DNA of 64,000 bases, taken from positions 1 through 64,000 of the forward strand of contig NZ_JALJQZ010000018.1 of assembly GCF_022968395.1 (NCBI RefSeq), given 5' to 3'. This DNA comes from Affinirhizobium lemnae (GTDB lineage Bacteria; Pseudomonadota; Alphaproteobacteria; Rhizobiales; Rhizobiaceae). Below the pieces are notes generated by a model, which was not told the origin of the DNA, ran no database searches, and saw only the letters and a program-made list of their open reading frames with translations. Every line of letters starts with the position of its first letter. The stretch's first letter is position 1. The position numbers and the translations under genes are program-made. Shown here piece by piece: positions 1-9,282 of this stretch.

Positions 1-1
1 C

Positions 2-55
2 GCCAACTTCATGGGATTCGTCAAACTCGCAGCCATCGCCATCTGGCTCAAATAG
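2..55 (+). mobile_element. IS5-type transposase, C-terminal remnant
   Basis: An open frame entering from the left edge gives ANFMGFVKLAAIAIWLK and then TAG at 53-55. This resembles the last residues of IS5-family (IS427-like) transposases, where a hydrophobic FVKLA..IWL tail is usual. Only 17 residues are visible, so completeness of the element cannot be judged. In related rhizobia surE and pcm normally lie upstream of the nlpD-like gene that follows, so an insertion may separate them here. The right terminal repeat was not identified. Confidence 0.5.
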
Positions 56-144
56 CTAAATCGTCACTACCGCCTAGGCCCTGCCAAACGCTTGCGTATT
101 CATGGTTAGCAAATTGCGAAAAAAGTGAATCGTTCGGACGCGCC

Positions 145-159
145 TTAACCGGTCAGTAA
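145..159 (+). promoter_or_regulatory. possible CtrA-like half-matching box
   Basis: TTAA, seven bases, then GTAA lies about 60 bp upstream of the LytM gene. It differs by one base from the CtrA consensus TTAA-N7-TTAA. CtrA controls division and envelope genes in many alphaproteobacteria, so a site here would make sense. A single near-match of this kind is weak evidence. Confidence 0.22.
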
Positions 160-215
160 GACTAACGCGCTTTAATGATACCTACATTGAGTACTGTCGT
201 TGTGTAGGTCGGGTC

Positions 216-1805
216 ATGCGTTTGAAGAGTTCGTCGAACATGAGAAAGTCAACCGTACGCTTTGCCGTTGCGGCCTTTCTGGCGAGTGCAGCAACGGGAT
301 GCAGTTCCGACGCGTCTCGCTTTACGGGTATCTTTGATAAGGATAACCTGACAACGGCATCTATCCCGCAGCGTCAGGGCGGCGGTGCCTATGGTGCTCC
401 TCCAATTCCAGCCGAAGATGTTGGCACTGGTGGTCGATATCAGTCCGCTGCTGTCGCACCGGCGCGGGCGCCTGTTGCCAATCAGGGCTATCAAAACTCC
501 GGGGCGTATCCGGTCGCGAGCGCATCTCCGGTCCGTGCTGTTTCTTCCGCGCCAATCCAGCGTGCGCAGCTTGCCCCGCCGACGGCGCAACCACTGCCGC
601 CTGCCCGTGACATGCAGACCCGTCAGGAAGCCATGGCGCAGCCAATGCCGCCGCGGATTTCGTCTGCGCCTGCAATGAAGGCGCAGGCTCCGGCTGTGAT
701 GAGCGATGCCGTGACAACTGGCTCCACACCGGCAGCGAATGGCTGGTCTGTCAGCAATGCTCCGAAAGTTACACTTCGCCCCGGAGAAACTGCTGCTACG
801 CTTTCTAGGCGATATGGTGTTCCGGAGCAGGAAATCCTGAAGGCCAACAATGGACGTCTGGTCGCTGGCCAGATCGTGGTCATTCCGACGTACGCCAATC
901 GCTCAAATGCGGCGAAGATGGCGGCTGGCGCGATTGACCTTCCGAAGAACAGCCCGCAGCCAATCCCGGCGGACCAAAGCCAGAAGATGGCGGTTGTGCC
1001 GGGCGCCCCGCCGATGCGTGACAAGGCGCAGGCGGAAGCAGGCAAGCTGACGCCGCCAGCATCCGGCGGGCAACCGGGCGAAGGCACCTACACGGTGAAG
1101 TCAGGGGATAGCCTCGCAAAGATCGCGCGCGCCACCAATACACCGATCGATCAATTGAAGGCCATGAACGGCATTACAGATGGCAATCTCAAAGTTGGTC
1201 AGACGCTGAAGGTCGGTGGTTCCGGAGATACGGTCAAGACTGCCTCCATCCCGAGCAAGCCAGCCGACAAGCCCATCGCGGCCGTCGCTGACAAGGCGGA
1301 AGCTGCTGCTGTAAAGGCGCAGGCTGCCCAGCCAAAAGCGCAGGAAAAGCCCGCGACTGCTCAGACCGCCAGCTTGAGCGATGTTCAGAACAAGATGGAC
1401 GATACGACGCCTGCGCCAAGCTCAACGGGTATCGGAAAATATCGTTGGCCGGTCACTGGTGCGGTCATCGCTTCATTCGGCCAGAACGTGAATGGCAGCC
1501 GCAATGACGGCATCGACATCTCGGTTCCGGAAGGCACGCCGATCAAGGCTGCCGAAAACGGCGTCGTCATCTACGCTGGCAACGGTCTCAAGCAGCTCGG
1601 CAATACGGTCCTGATCCGCCACGACGATGGCAAGGTTACGGTCTACGGTCACGCGTCGAACATTTCGGTGTCTCGTGGCCAGAAGATCCAGCGTGGCCAG
1701 ACAATCGCGACCTCTGGCATGAGTGGTGATGCGAAGCGTCCGCAGGTTCACTTCGAAGTCCGCAAGGATGCAAGCCCGGTCAACCCTTCGACTTATCTTG
1801 AATAG
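216..1805 (+). CDS. nlpD: NlpD/DipM-like lipoprotein with two LysM domains and a degenerate LytM (M23) domain
   Basis: This 529-residue envelope protein probably activates septal amidases during cell separation. The N-terminus is hydrophobic and ends in a lipobox-like ATGC with Cys29. A long Pro/Ala/Gln-rich linker follows, then LysM domains at about residues 183-228 and 290-334, a second Ala/Lys-rich linker, and an M23/LytM domain at about 410-529. The zinc ligands look lost: the usual HxGxD is NDGID and the usual HxH is QVH. The same kind of loss in NlpD and EnvC marks regulators of amidases rather than enzymes. ATG216 is kept as start; ATG240 is an alternative that leaves a shorter signal. 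A hairpin terminator follows the stop. Confidence 0.85.
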   Translation: MRLKSSSNMRKSTVRFAVAAFLASAATGCSSDASRFTGIFDKDNLTTASIPQRQGGGAYGAPPIPAEDVGTGGRYQSAAVAPARAPVANQGYQNSGAYPVASASPVRAVSSAPIQRAQLAPPTAQPLPPARDMQTRQEAMAQPMPPRISSAPAMKAQAPAVMSDAVTTGSTPAANGWSVSNAPKVTLRPGETAATLSRRYGVPEQEILKANNGRLVAGQIVVIPTYANRSNAAKMAAGAIDLPKNSPQPIPADQSQKMAVVPGAPPMRDKAQAEAGKLTPPASGGQPGEGTYTVKSGDSLAKIARATNTPIDQLKAMNGITDGNLKVGQTLKVGGSGDTVKTASIPSKPADKPIAAVADKAEAAAVKAQAAQPKAQEKPATAQTASLSDVQNKMDDTTPAPSSTGIGKYRWPVTGAVIASFGQNVNGSRNDGIDISVPEGTPIKAAENGVVIYAGNGLKQLGNTVLIRHDDGKVTVYGHASNISVSRGQKIQRGQTIATSGMSGDAKRPQVHFEVRKDASPVNPSTYLE

Positions 1806-1829
1806 AGTAGTGCGTTTCGAGAACTGAGA

Positions 1830-1866
1830 AGCCCGGCTGTCCTGAGCGACAGGCCGGGCTTTTTTG
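1830..1866 (+). terminator. Rho-independent terminator after the LytM gene
   Basis: AGCCCGGCTGTC pairs with GACAGGCCGGGCT, with one bulged base, and is followed by a run of six T. It sits 25 bp after the stop codon and separates this gene from the convergent ATPase gene. Confidence 0.85.
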
Positions 1867-1869
1867 TGT

Positions 1870-2742
1870 TCAGGCGCGGTCGAGCGGTTTGCGCAGTCGC
1901 CCCGCGAGATCCTGAATATATTGCCAGGCGACGCGGCCTGAGCGCCCGCCTCTTGTCGTTGCCCATTCCAGCGCTTCGGCGTGAAGAACACCCTGCGTGA
2001 TGCCCAGTTCGAAATGCTCGGCATAGGCATCGATCATCGTGAGATAGTCGGTTTGGTTGCACTTGTGGAAGCCAAGCCAGAGACCAAACCGATCCGACAG
2101 CGAGACTTTTTCTTCCACCGCTTCGGATGGATTGATCGCTGTCGACTGCTCATTCTCCATCATGTGGCGTGGCAGGAGGTGGCGCCGGTTCGAGGTTGCA
2201 TAGAAAAGAACATTGTCGGGACGTCCCTCGATTCCGCCGTCAAGTGCTGCCTTCAGCGACTTGTAGGCCGTATCGTCGTGGTCGAAGGACAGGTCGTCGC
2301 AGAAAACGATGACGCGCTTGCTGCTCTCTTTCAAGAGATCGAGGAGGGCAGGCAGCGAAGCGATATCTTCCCGGTGAACTTCGATAAGCTTCAAATCCGG
2401 GTCGATGCTGGCATTGATGTCGGCATGTACGGATTTTACCAGCGACGATTTTCCCATGCCACGCGCGCCCCAGAGAAGGACATTGTTCGCCGGGAAGCCC
2501 TCCGCGAAGCGTTGTGTGTTTTCGTGTAAAATATCCCGAACGTGATCGACGCCGCGTATGAGCTTGAGGGCAACGCGGTTCGGCTTGCGCACCGGATGAA
2601 GTCGCTGATTGACAGGCTGCCAGACAAAGCAATCCGCAGCCGACCAGTCATTGATAGCCGGAGGAGGTCCCGCAAGTCTTTCCAGCGCGTTTGCCAGTCG
2701 TGTGATTTCCGCGAGCAGAGCAGCAGCATTATCCACGGACAT
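1870..2742 (-). CDS. DUF815-family AAA ATPase
   Basis: This 290-residue cytoplasmic ATPase belongs to the DUF815 family. The Walker A motif GARGMGKSS lies near residue 95 and a Walker B-like VIVFCDDLSF near residue 150. It has the family's typical length and an N-terminal helical region. The start ATG is preceded by GGAGG at good spacing. In rhizobia the gene commonly sits between the LytM gene and yajC, as here. It faces yajC divergently and may share its control region. The biological role of DUF815 proteins is not known to me. Confidence 0.85.
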   Translation of the reverse strand: MSVDNAAALLAEITRLANALERLAGPPPAINDWSAADCFVWQPVNQRLHPVRKPNRVALKLIRGVDHVRDILHENTQRFAEGFPANNVLLWGARGMGKSSLVKSVHADINASIDPDLKLIEVHREDIASLPALLDLLKESSKRVIVFCDDLSFDHDDTAYKSLKAALDGGIEGRPDNVLFYATSNRRHLLPRHMMENEQSTAINPSEAVEEKVSLSDRFGLWLGFHKCNQTDYLTMIDAYAEHFELGITQGVLHAEALEWATTRGGRSGRVAWQYIQDLAGRLRKPLDRA

Positions 2743-2863
2743 TTGATCCTCCAGGCGCGTTTTCTGGTCTTACAGAGCATGTTTTGCAGCGGGTTAGCAT
2801 GGTGTTTTGCAGGCCGAAAGGGTATTAGCCCTGAATTCGGTACTCTGCGAGCCGGTCGATCTG

Positions 2864-2891
2864 TTGCTTTTGCGTTAAGGGTAACTATAGT
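2864..2891 (+). promoter_or_regulatory. probable sigma70-type promoter of yajC-secDF
   Basis: TTGCTT and TATAGT are separated by 16 bp, about 50 bp upstream of the yajC start codon. Spacing and sequence fit a housekeeping promoter. It is a prediction by eye. Confidence 0.5.
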
Positions 2892-2940
2892 CCGGCCGCT
2901 CGAAACGGGGTGCCTCGTTCCGAATTTCTGGGAGTCATAG

Positions 2941-3291
2941 ATGTTCATTACTGAAGCATTCGCCCAAGCCCAGGGCGCTGCACCCGCTGGATCCGCCTTC
3001 GGTTCCGGCCTCGAAATGCTTTTCCTTTTCGCGCCCCTGATGGTGGTCTGGTACTTCTTCCTGATCCGCCCGCAGCGCGCGCAGATGAAGAAGCGGCAGG
3101 AAACGCTTTCGAACATTCGTCGCGGCGATCAGGTTGTCATGGGTGGCGGGATCTCCGGCAAAGTCACGAAGGTTGTCGATGACAACGAACTCGAAGTGGA
3201 AATCGCGGAAGGTGTGCGTGTGCGCGTGATGCGTTCCTACGTCGCTGAAGTCCGCGTCAAGGGCGAGCCGGTCAAGACTGAAGCCGCGTAA
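2941..3291 (+). CDS. yajC: Preprotein translocase subunit YajC
   Basis: This 116-residue inner-membrane accessory of the Sec translocon works with SecD and SecF. It has a single transmembrane segment at about residues 20-42, ending in the family signature WYFFLIRPQR. A cytoplasmic part follows with GDQVVMGGGISGKV. The fused secDF gene begins 72 bp downstream on the same strand, matching the conserved yajC-secD-secF order. An intergenic hairpin lies between them. Confidence 0.96.
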   Translation: MFITEAFAQAQGAAPAGSAFGSGLEMLFLFAPLMVVWYFFLIRPQRAQMKKRQETLSNIRRGDQVVMGGGISGKVTKVVDDNELEVEIAEGVRVRVMRSYVAEVRVKGEPVKTEAA

Positions 3292-3305
3292 TTCTATCCT
3301 ATCCG

Positions 3306-3336
3306 GAACGCGGCGCGCCTCATGGCGCGCCCGTTC
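3306..3336 (+). other. stable hairpin between yajC and secDF
   Basis: GGCGCGCC, TCAT, GGCGCGCC forms a perfect 8-bp stem. It extends by five more pairs (GAACG with CGTTC) across one bulged C. There is no T tract, so it is not a classical terminator. It may tune mRNA stability or expression of secDF relative to yajC. Confidence 0.6.
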
Positions 3337-3363
3337 GTATGAAATCAGAGTGTCGAGAGTTCC

Positions 3364-5931
3364 ATGCTTTACTTCTCCCGCTGGAAAACGCTTTTTATTT
3401 GGTTCGTCATCGCAGTCAGCGCGCTGATCGCGGTTCCGAACCTTTTCAGTAACGAGCAGTTGGCTAAACTACCGCACTGGTTTCCGACCAAGAAGGTTAC
3501 GCTCGGTCTCGACCTGCAGGGCGGGTCGCACATCATGCTCAAGATCGAGCGTGCAGATATCCTCAAAGAGCGTCTCGAGACGATCGTCGGCGATGTCAGA
3601 AACGTGCTTCGCGAAGGCAACATTCGCTATACGGGCCTGAGTGGAACCGGCCAGCAGATCCAGGTGCGCTTGACGGATGTCGCGCAGTTGGATGCTGCCA
3701 AGACGGCGCTACAGCCACTGACCAACCCGGTATCCGCTGGAAGTTTTGGTGGTACGATCACCGAAGTGACGCTTCAGGATGAAGGCAACGGACAGCTTCG
3801 CCTGAACCTCACAGACGCTGGTATCGAGTACCGCATGTCGTCGGCTCTGACGCAGTCGATTGAAGTCGTTCGCCGCCGCGTTGACGAGTTGGGGACGACA
3901 GAGCCCCTCATTCAGCGTCAAGGAACCGATCGCATCATCGTTCAGGTGCCGGGCCTGCAGGATCCTCAGCGCCTGAAGGCGCTGCTGAACCAGACCGCTA
4001 AGCTTTCCTTCCACATGGTTGACACGTCCATGCCGGTCCAGGAGGCGCTGAATGGCCGCCCTCCGGCGGCCTCGCAGATCATGTATTCCACGGATGATCC
4101 GGCAGTTCCCTATCTGGTTGAGCGCCGTGCACTCGTGTCTGGTGAGAACCTTGTCGACGCGCAGGCGAGCTTCAACCAGCAGAACAATGAGCCTGTCGTT
4201 ACGTTCCGCTTTGACTCGCGCGGCGCGCAGCGTTTTGCGCAGGCAACGCAGCAGAATGTCGGTCGTCCCTTTGCGATTGTTCTCGACGATCAGGTTATCT
4301 CTGCTCCGGTCATTCGTGAACCAATTGTCGGCGGATCGGGCCAGATCTCCGGTAACTTCACGGTTCAGGGTGCAAACGATCTGGCCGTTCTTCTGCGCGC
4401 CGGCGCCTTGCCTGCGACGCTGACTGTAGTTGAAGAACGCACGGTCGGTCCGGGTCTCGGTGCAGACTCCATCCGTGCTGGCGTCATAGCCAGCATCATC
4501 GGCGCGGCCTCCGTCGCCTTCTTCATGTTTGCATTCTATGGCTTTTTCGGTTTCCTGGCCAACGTCGCGCTCGCGGTCAACATCGTGATGATCCTGGCGG
4601 TTCTGAGCATGATCGGCTCAACGCTGACGCTACCTGGTATTGCCGGTATCGTGTTGACCATGGGGATGGCGGTCGATTCGAACGTTCTCATCTACGAGCG
4701 CATTCGTGAGGAAGTCAAAAGCGGACGATCAATCATTCCTGCCATCGATAGTGGCTTCCAGCGCGCATTCGCGACGATCATCGACGCCAACCTCACAACT
4801 CTGATCGCTGCGCTGGTGCTCTTCTATCTCGGCTCCGGTCCGGTCCGCGGATTTGCCGTCACGCTGGCCATCGGTATCATCACCACGGTCTTCACGGCCT
4901 TCACCTTCACAAGCTGGATGTTCTCTCTCTGGATTCGTCGCTCGAAGCCAAAAGCTCTGCCGAAGGGAATCCGGACAGGTATTTTTGATGGACGCGGCCT
5001 GCCGTTCATGGCGATCCGTAAATACAACTTCGCAATTGCGGCTGCCCTATCCATCGCATCGCTTCTTGCATTTGCGACGGTTGGCATGAACCTAGGCATC
5101 GACTTCAAGGGCGGTTCGATCATCGAACTCAAGGCAAAGCAGGGCGATGCCGACATCGGTGATATTCGTGCGCGCCTTGATCAGTTGAACCTCGGAGAGG
5201 TCCAGGCGCAGGGCTTTGGCGGTACGCAGGACGTTCTGGTGCGTGTGCAGGCGCAAGAGGGCGGTGAGAATGCCGAGCAATCTGCGCTCGAACGCATTCG
5301 TAACGAGCTTGGTACTGATTACGAGTTCCGTCGCGTTGAAGTCGTCGGTCCGGCGGTATCGGGTGAACTATCCTACAGCGCGACACTTGGCGTTGGCATC
5401 GCGTTGCTGTTCATTCTGGTCTACATCTGGGTCCGGTTCGAATGGCAGTTCGCCGTCGGTGCCATCATTGCGACGATGCACGATGTGATCCTGACGATTG
5501 GCCTCTTTGTTCTGACGGGCATCGAGTTCAATCTCACCAGCATCGCGGCGATCCTGACCATCGTCGGTTATTCGTTGAACGACACGGTCGTCGTCTACGA
5601 CCGAATGCGAGAGAACCTGCGGCGCTATAAGAAGATGCCGCTGACCGAGCTCATCGACATTTCCATCAACCAGACGCTGTCCCGCACGGTCTTGACCGGC
5701 CTGACGACGATGATTGCACTTTCCGCATTGTATCTGTTTGGCGGCGAGGTCATCCGTTCCTTCACCTTCGCAATGCTCTTCGGTGTGGCAATCGGTACAT
5801 TCTCGTCCATCTATATCGCTGCACCGATCCTGATTGCCTTCCGTCTGCGGCCCGATGCCTTCAACAAGGAGACGGGCGACGAAAAGGGGAAGAAGCCCGA
5901 TAGCGTAGTCAGCGGAAAGCCGAGCGTTTAA
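3364..5931 (+). CDS. secDF: Fused protein translocase subunit SecDF
   Basis: This 855-residue membrane protein joins SecD (about residues 1-520) and SecF (about 545-840), a fusion common in rhizobia. It uses the proton-motive force to complete protein export through SecYEG. The first half begins with a transmembrane helix followed by GLDLQGGSHIML, a long periplasmic region and membrane bundle D (VDSNVLIYERIREE). The second half repeats the plan with GIDFKGGS and NDTVVVYDRMREN. The C-terminal tail is charged. The next gene starts two bases after the stop, so they are probably cotranscribed. Confidence 0.97.
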   Translation: MLYFSRWKTLFIWFVIAVSALIAVPNLFSNEQLAKLPHWFPTKKVTLGLDLQGGSHIMLKIERADILKERLETIVGDVRNVLREGNIRYTGLSGTGQQIQVRLTDVAQLDAAKTALQPLTNPVSAGSFGGTITEVTLQDEGNGQLRLNLTDAGIEYRMSSALTQSIEVVRRRVDELGTTEPLIQRQGTDRIIVQVPGLQDPQRLKALLNQTAKLSFHMVDTSMPVQEALNGRPPAASQIMYSTDDPAVPYLVERRALVSGENLVDAQASFNQQNNEPVVTFRFDSRGAQRFAQATQQNVGRPFAIVLDDQVISAPVIREPIVGGSGQISGNFTVQGANDLAVLLRAGALPATLTVVEERTVGPGLGADSIRAGVIASIIGAASVAFFMFAFYGFFGFLANVALAVNIVMILAVLSMIGSTLTLPGIAGIVLTMGMAVDSNVLIYERIREEVKSGRSIIPAIDSGFQRAFATIIDANLTTLIAALVLFYLGSGPVRGFAVTLAIGIITTVFTAFTFTSWMFSLWIRRSKPKALPKGIRTGIFDGRGLPFMAIRKYNFAIAAALSIASLLAFATVGMNLGIDFKGGSIIELKAKQGDADIGDIRARLDQLNLGEVQAQGFGGTQDVLVRVQAQEGGENAEQSALERIRNELGTDYEFRRVEVVGPAVSGELSYSATLGVGIALLFILVYIWVRFEWQFAVGAIIATMHDVILTIGLFVLTGIEFNLTSIAAILTIVGYSLNDTVVVYDRMRENLRRYKKMPLTELIDISINQTLSRTVLTGLTTMIALSALYLFGGEVIRSFTFAMLFGVAIGTFSSIYIAAPILIAFRLRPDAFNKETGDEKGKKPDSVVSGKPSV

Positions 5932-5933
5932 CA

Positions 5934-6320
5934 GTGGCAAGAAACGTTGAAATCCGTGATGCGCATTTTCCGGGGCGAGCTCCCATCGATGCCTATGGCA
6001 ATGGTGGCTTTCGCTTCGCGGACATGTCTCATCGCGGTTCGCTTCTCTGCCTTCCCTCGGGTATCTACGGTTGGGAGATGACAGAAGGAGCGCCGCTTGA
6101 TGTGTCGGTGTTCGATCGTGTACTGGCAGAGGCGGGCGATTTCGAGTTTCTCTTGATTGGCACCGGGAGTGACATCCGTCCGATCCCGGCGCCGTTGAAG
6201 GCCGCCTTGCGGGCGAGGGGAATTTCGTCTGATCCCATGGGAACTGGCGCGGCGGTCCGCACGTATAACATCATGCTCAGCGAATCGCGTCCGGTCGCTG
6301 CAGCTTTGATTGCGATCTGA
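5934..6320 (+). CDS. Mth938-like domain protein (DUF498/NDUFAF3 family)
   Basis: This 128-residue protein starts at GTG two bases after secDF. The family signatures are AYGNGGFRFADMSHRGSLL near the N-terminus and a conserved LIGTGSD segment in the middle. The eukaryotic relative NDUFAF3 is an assembly factor of respiratory complex I. A bacterial role in membrane-complex assembly is plausible but is inference. It is followed after 16 bp by a squalene-synthase-like gene related to another complex I assembly factor, NDUFAF6. Confidence 0.85.
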   Translation: MARNVEIRDAHFPGRAPIDAYGNGGFRFADMSHRGSLLCLPSGIYGWEMTEGAPLDVSVFDRVLAEAGDFEFLLIGTGSDIRPIPAPLKAALRARGISSDPMGTGAAVRTYNIMLSESRPVAAALIAI

Positions 6321-6336
6321 TTTCTGCTTTTGACGC

Positions 6337-7194
6337 ATGGTGCGCGAGACGATGAGCGATCCGCTGGAAATCTGCCTTGCCACTTTGCGCGATACCGATC
6401 GTGACAGGTATCTGGCGTGTCTTCTGTCACCTATTGAAAAGCGGGGTTTTCTGGCGGCCCTTTATGCCTTTAATGCGGAAACAGCCCGTATCCGAGAGCT
6501 TACAAAGCAGCCGCTGGCGGGCGAAATTCGACTGCAATGGTGGCGTGATCTGCTTGAGGGGGATGCGAAGGGAGATGCGGCTGCCAATCCTGTGGCCGCA
6601 GGGTTGCTGAAGTCACTCGAGACGTTCGACCTTCCGCGTCAGCCTCTGCTGAATATGCTCGATGCGCGCATCTTCGATCTGTATGACGATCCCATGCCGG
6701 ATCGGTCCTCCCTTGAGGGCTATGCCGGTGAAACCGCCTCGGCATTGTTGCAACTCGCGGCGATGATCCTCGACCGCGAGACCGTAACCGGCATCAGCGA
6801 GATTTCGGGCCATGCCGGTGTCGCCCAGGCAATTTCCGGCATCCTGTTGCTGATGCCTATTCATCGGCGCCGAGGGCAGATCTATGTTCCGCAAGATATC
6901 CTTCGCGCCACCGGGCTGGATCGGGACATGTTTCTTAATGCCGAAGGCGGGGAAAAACTGGACAATGCGATCCGTGCCTTCGTCGCTCTTGGACAGGAGC
7001 ATTTGCACAAGGCGCGTTCGGCTGGTGTTATTCCGAAAAACCTGATGCCCGCCTTCCTTCCCGTCACCCTCGTGCCGTCGATTCTGGCTCAGGCTGAACG
7101 GAAAGCAGGAAGCGTCGTGACCGATTTCTCCCCGTCGCCCCAATGGCTGCGCCAGATCCGGATGCTTAGAGGCCTTATCCGCAATCGTATTTGA
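6337..7194 (+). CDS. Squalene/phytoene synthase-like protein (NDUFAF6-type)
   Basis: This 285-residue protein has the trans-isoprenyl synthase fold signature (AALYAFNAETARIRE, QWWRDLLEG, GQIYVPQDIL). The two Asp-rich Mg-diphosphate motifs of true synthases are absent: the first is replaced by FNAETARI and the second by LLLMPIHRRR. This matches the non-catalytic NDUFAF6 group better than phytoene synthase. Its neighbour is an NDUFAF3-like gene, so both may serve complex I assembly. ATG6337 is used; ATG6352 is an alternative start. Confidence 0.8.
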   Translation: MVRETMSDPLEICLATLRDTDRDRYLACLLSPIEKRGFLAALYAFNAETARIRELTKQPLAGEIRLQWWRDLLEGDAKGDAAANPVAAGLLKSLETFDLPRQPLLNMLDARIFDLYDDPMPDRSSLEGYAGETASALLQLAAMILDRETVTGISEISGHAGVAQAISGILLLMPIHRRRGQIYVPQDILRATGLDRDMFLNAEGGEKLDNAIRAFVALGQEHLHKARSAGVIPKNLMPAFLPVTLVPSILAQAERKAGSVVTDFSPSPQWLRQIRMLRGLIRNRI

Positions 7195-7305
7195 TCGAAG
7201 TCTGCCAAGCAGTTTGATCCACACTCGCGCAAGCCACGGGATTTATTTTCCCGAAGCATTAGCTGCAGCAAGCAGACCTGATTCAATTGAGAGAGCGATA
7301 CCGGC

Positions 7306-7776
7306 ATGAGTCTGAGTTTGATCATTTGGGGTCTCGTCTGCCTGGCTCTGGTCGCCGTCGCCTATTACGTCACCCGAATGGCCAAGGACGACGAAGACAG
7401 CCTGCACGACACCGGGCTTGCGATACTGGAATTTGGTCGGGCCTTTCCCAACGAGGCCATTCGAAGCTTGCATCAGACGGTAGATGGCAATGCGATCTTT
7501 GTCCGCACGCATGACAACAAGGCAGGTATCATGCGCAACCACCGTCGGCATTTTTCATGTCACCTCATTGAACCGGGCAGCGCACGCGTCACGCCGCTTG
7601 CCACGGGCAGGGGCTTCGAGATCGAATTTCTCGATGCGCCCAGCCAGAACGGGACGTTCATATTCGCGAACACCGAAGACGCAGCCGAAGTATCGCTCTG
7701 GTTGCTCGGCAATCTACTGGCAACGCCTAAGGCTGTTTCAAGCTTCGACGGAGATCTCGACTCCAGCACAATCTGA
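7306..7776 (+). CDS. Conserved membrane-anchored protein of unknown function
   Basis: This 156-residue protein has one N-terminal transmembrane helix (about residues 4-24, [17 protein letters not shown]) and a soluble domain with no motif I recognise. Its 3' end overlaps the 3' end of the convergent trmFO gene by 39 bp. The coding pattern and a plausible start argue that it is real. I cannot assign a function. Confidence 0.7.
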   Translation: MSLSLIIWGLVCLALVAVAYYVTRMAKDDEDSLHDTGLAILEFGRAFPNEAIRSLHQTVDGNAIFVRTHDNKAGIMRNHRRHFSCHLIEPGSARVTPLATGRGFEIEFLDAPSQNGTFIFANTEDAAEVSLWLLGNLLATPKAVSSFDGDLDSSTI

Positions 7777-9192
7777 CGCCGGGAGATTGACGCCGAGCCA
7801 GTGCGCGCAGTCCTGAAGCGCACGCCGCGCCATCAACTGTCGTTTCATGATCGTTTTGTCTTTGCCCCTGAAGCGCTTCACGCCTTCCGGTTTGACAATC
7901 GATCCGAGCTCGAGCTCGGGAAACAGACCGAAATTGATGTTCATAGGCTGGAAAGAGCGCCTTCCAGGCTCATCCTCTGAGACGAGGTGACCTGCGGTGA
8001 TGTGGTTCAACAACGAGCCCAGAGCCGTCGTGGCAGGCGGCGTCGAGATCTCTTGACCTGTGCGCTCCGCTGCTGCAAATCGACCGGCAAGCAAACCAAT
8101 TGCCGCACTCTCCACATAGCCTTCGCAGCCCGTGATCTGGCCCGCAAACCGCAGTGTCGGCCTGCTCTTCAGCCTCAACGTATGATCCAGCAAGGTTGGC
8201 GAGTGGATGTATGTGTTTCGGTGCAAGCCGCCAAGGCGGGCGAACTCCGCGTTCTGGAGGCCGGGAATCATGCGGAAGATCTCGGCCTGAGCACCGTATT
8301 TCAGCTTCGTCTGGAAGCCGACCATGTTGTAGAGCGTGCCCAGCGCATTGTCCTGACGAAGCTGTACGACGGCGTAGGCCTTGACCGTTGGATTATGCGC
8401 ATTGGTCAAACCCATGGGCTTCATCGGGCCGTGACGCAGTGTCTCGCGGCCGCGCTCTGCCATCACCTCAATGGGCAGGCAGCCGTCGAAATAGGGAGTG
8501 CCTTCCCATTCCTTGAAGCCGACCGTATCGCCAGCAATCAAGGCGTCGACAAAGGCATCATACTGCTCTTTGTCCAAGGGGCAGTTTATATAATCTTTGC
8601 CATTACCGCCGGGCCCCACCTTGTCGTAGCGGGACTGATACCAGCAGATGTCCATATCGATGGAATCACGATGAACGATCGGGGCGATCGCATCAAAGAA
8701 GGCCAGCGAATCCTTGCCGGTTTCAGCCTGGATTGCGGAGGCAAGCGATGCAGACGTGAGCGGTCCGGTCGCGAAGATCGTGAGGCCCCAGTCCGCAGGC
8801 GGCAGACCTGCAACCTCTTCACGCACGACCGTGATCAGTGGATGTTCCTCAATTGCCTTTGTTACGGCGTCAGAAAATCCGTCGCGATCCACGGCCAGGG
8901 CGCCACCGGCGGGAACCTGATGCTTGTCGGCGCAGGCCATGATGAGGCTGCCCGCCAGACGCATTTCGGCATGAATAACCCCCACCGCATTGGCGGTTGC
9001 GTCGTCCGAACGAAACGAGTTGGAGCAGACAAGTTCTGCTAGTCCATCGCCCTTGTGAGCGTCGGTTCCACGCACGCCGCGCATTTCATGCAGGATAACG
9101 GGCACACCAGCCCGCGCCAGTTGCCACGAAGCTTCAGATCCGGCCAGCCCGCCGCCAACCACATGAACAGGAGAATGAGTGCCTTTTGTCAT
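7738..9192 (-). CDS. trmFO: TrmFO, folate/FAD-dependent tRNA m5U54 methyltransferase
   Basis: This 484-residue flavoprotein uses methylenetetrahydrofolate to make ribothymidine at position 54 of tRNAs. The N-terminal FAD-binding motif is [18 protein letters not shown]. Family signatures [23 protein letters not shown] and INFGLFP are present. The open frame extends upstream to a TTG at 9228, but ATG9192 gives the expected N-terminus just before the FAD motif. It is transcribed convergently with the preceding hypothetical gene and overlaps it. Confidence 0.95.
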   Translation of the reverse strand: MTKGTHSPVHVVGGGLAGSEASWQLARAGVPVILHEMRGVRGTDAHKGDGLAELVCSNSFRSDDATANAVGVIHAEMRLAGSLIMACADKHQVPAGGALAVDRDGFSDAVTKAIEEHPLITVVREEVAGLPPADWGLTIFATGPLTSASLASAIQAETGKDSLAFFDAIAPIVHRDSIDMDICWYQSRYDKVGPGGNGKDYINCPLDKEQYDAFVDALIAGDTVGFKEWEGTPYFDGCLPIEVMAERGRETLRHGPMKPMGLTNAHNPTVKAYAVVQLRQDNALGTLYNMVGFQTKLKYGAQAEIFRMIPGLQNAEFARLGGLHRNTYIHSPTLLDHTLRLKSRPTLRFAGQITGCEGYVESAAIGLLAGRFAAAERTGQEISTPPATTALGSLLNHITAGHLVSEDEPGRRSFQPMNINFGLFPELELGSIVKPEGVKRFRGKDKTIMKRQLMARRALQDCAHWLGVNLPASDCAGVEISVEA

Positions 9193-9282
9193 GCGCGCGT
9201 CATTATCATGAGATCCCCGGATCGCCAACTGGAAGCAGTGCAGCCAGCCGGCGCGCCGTAGGGCGAATGATATCTGATCCTT

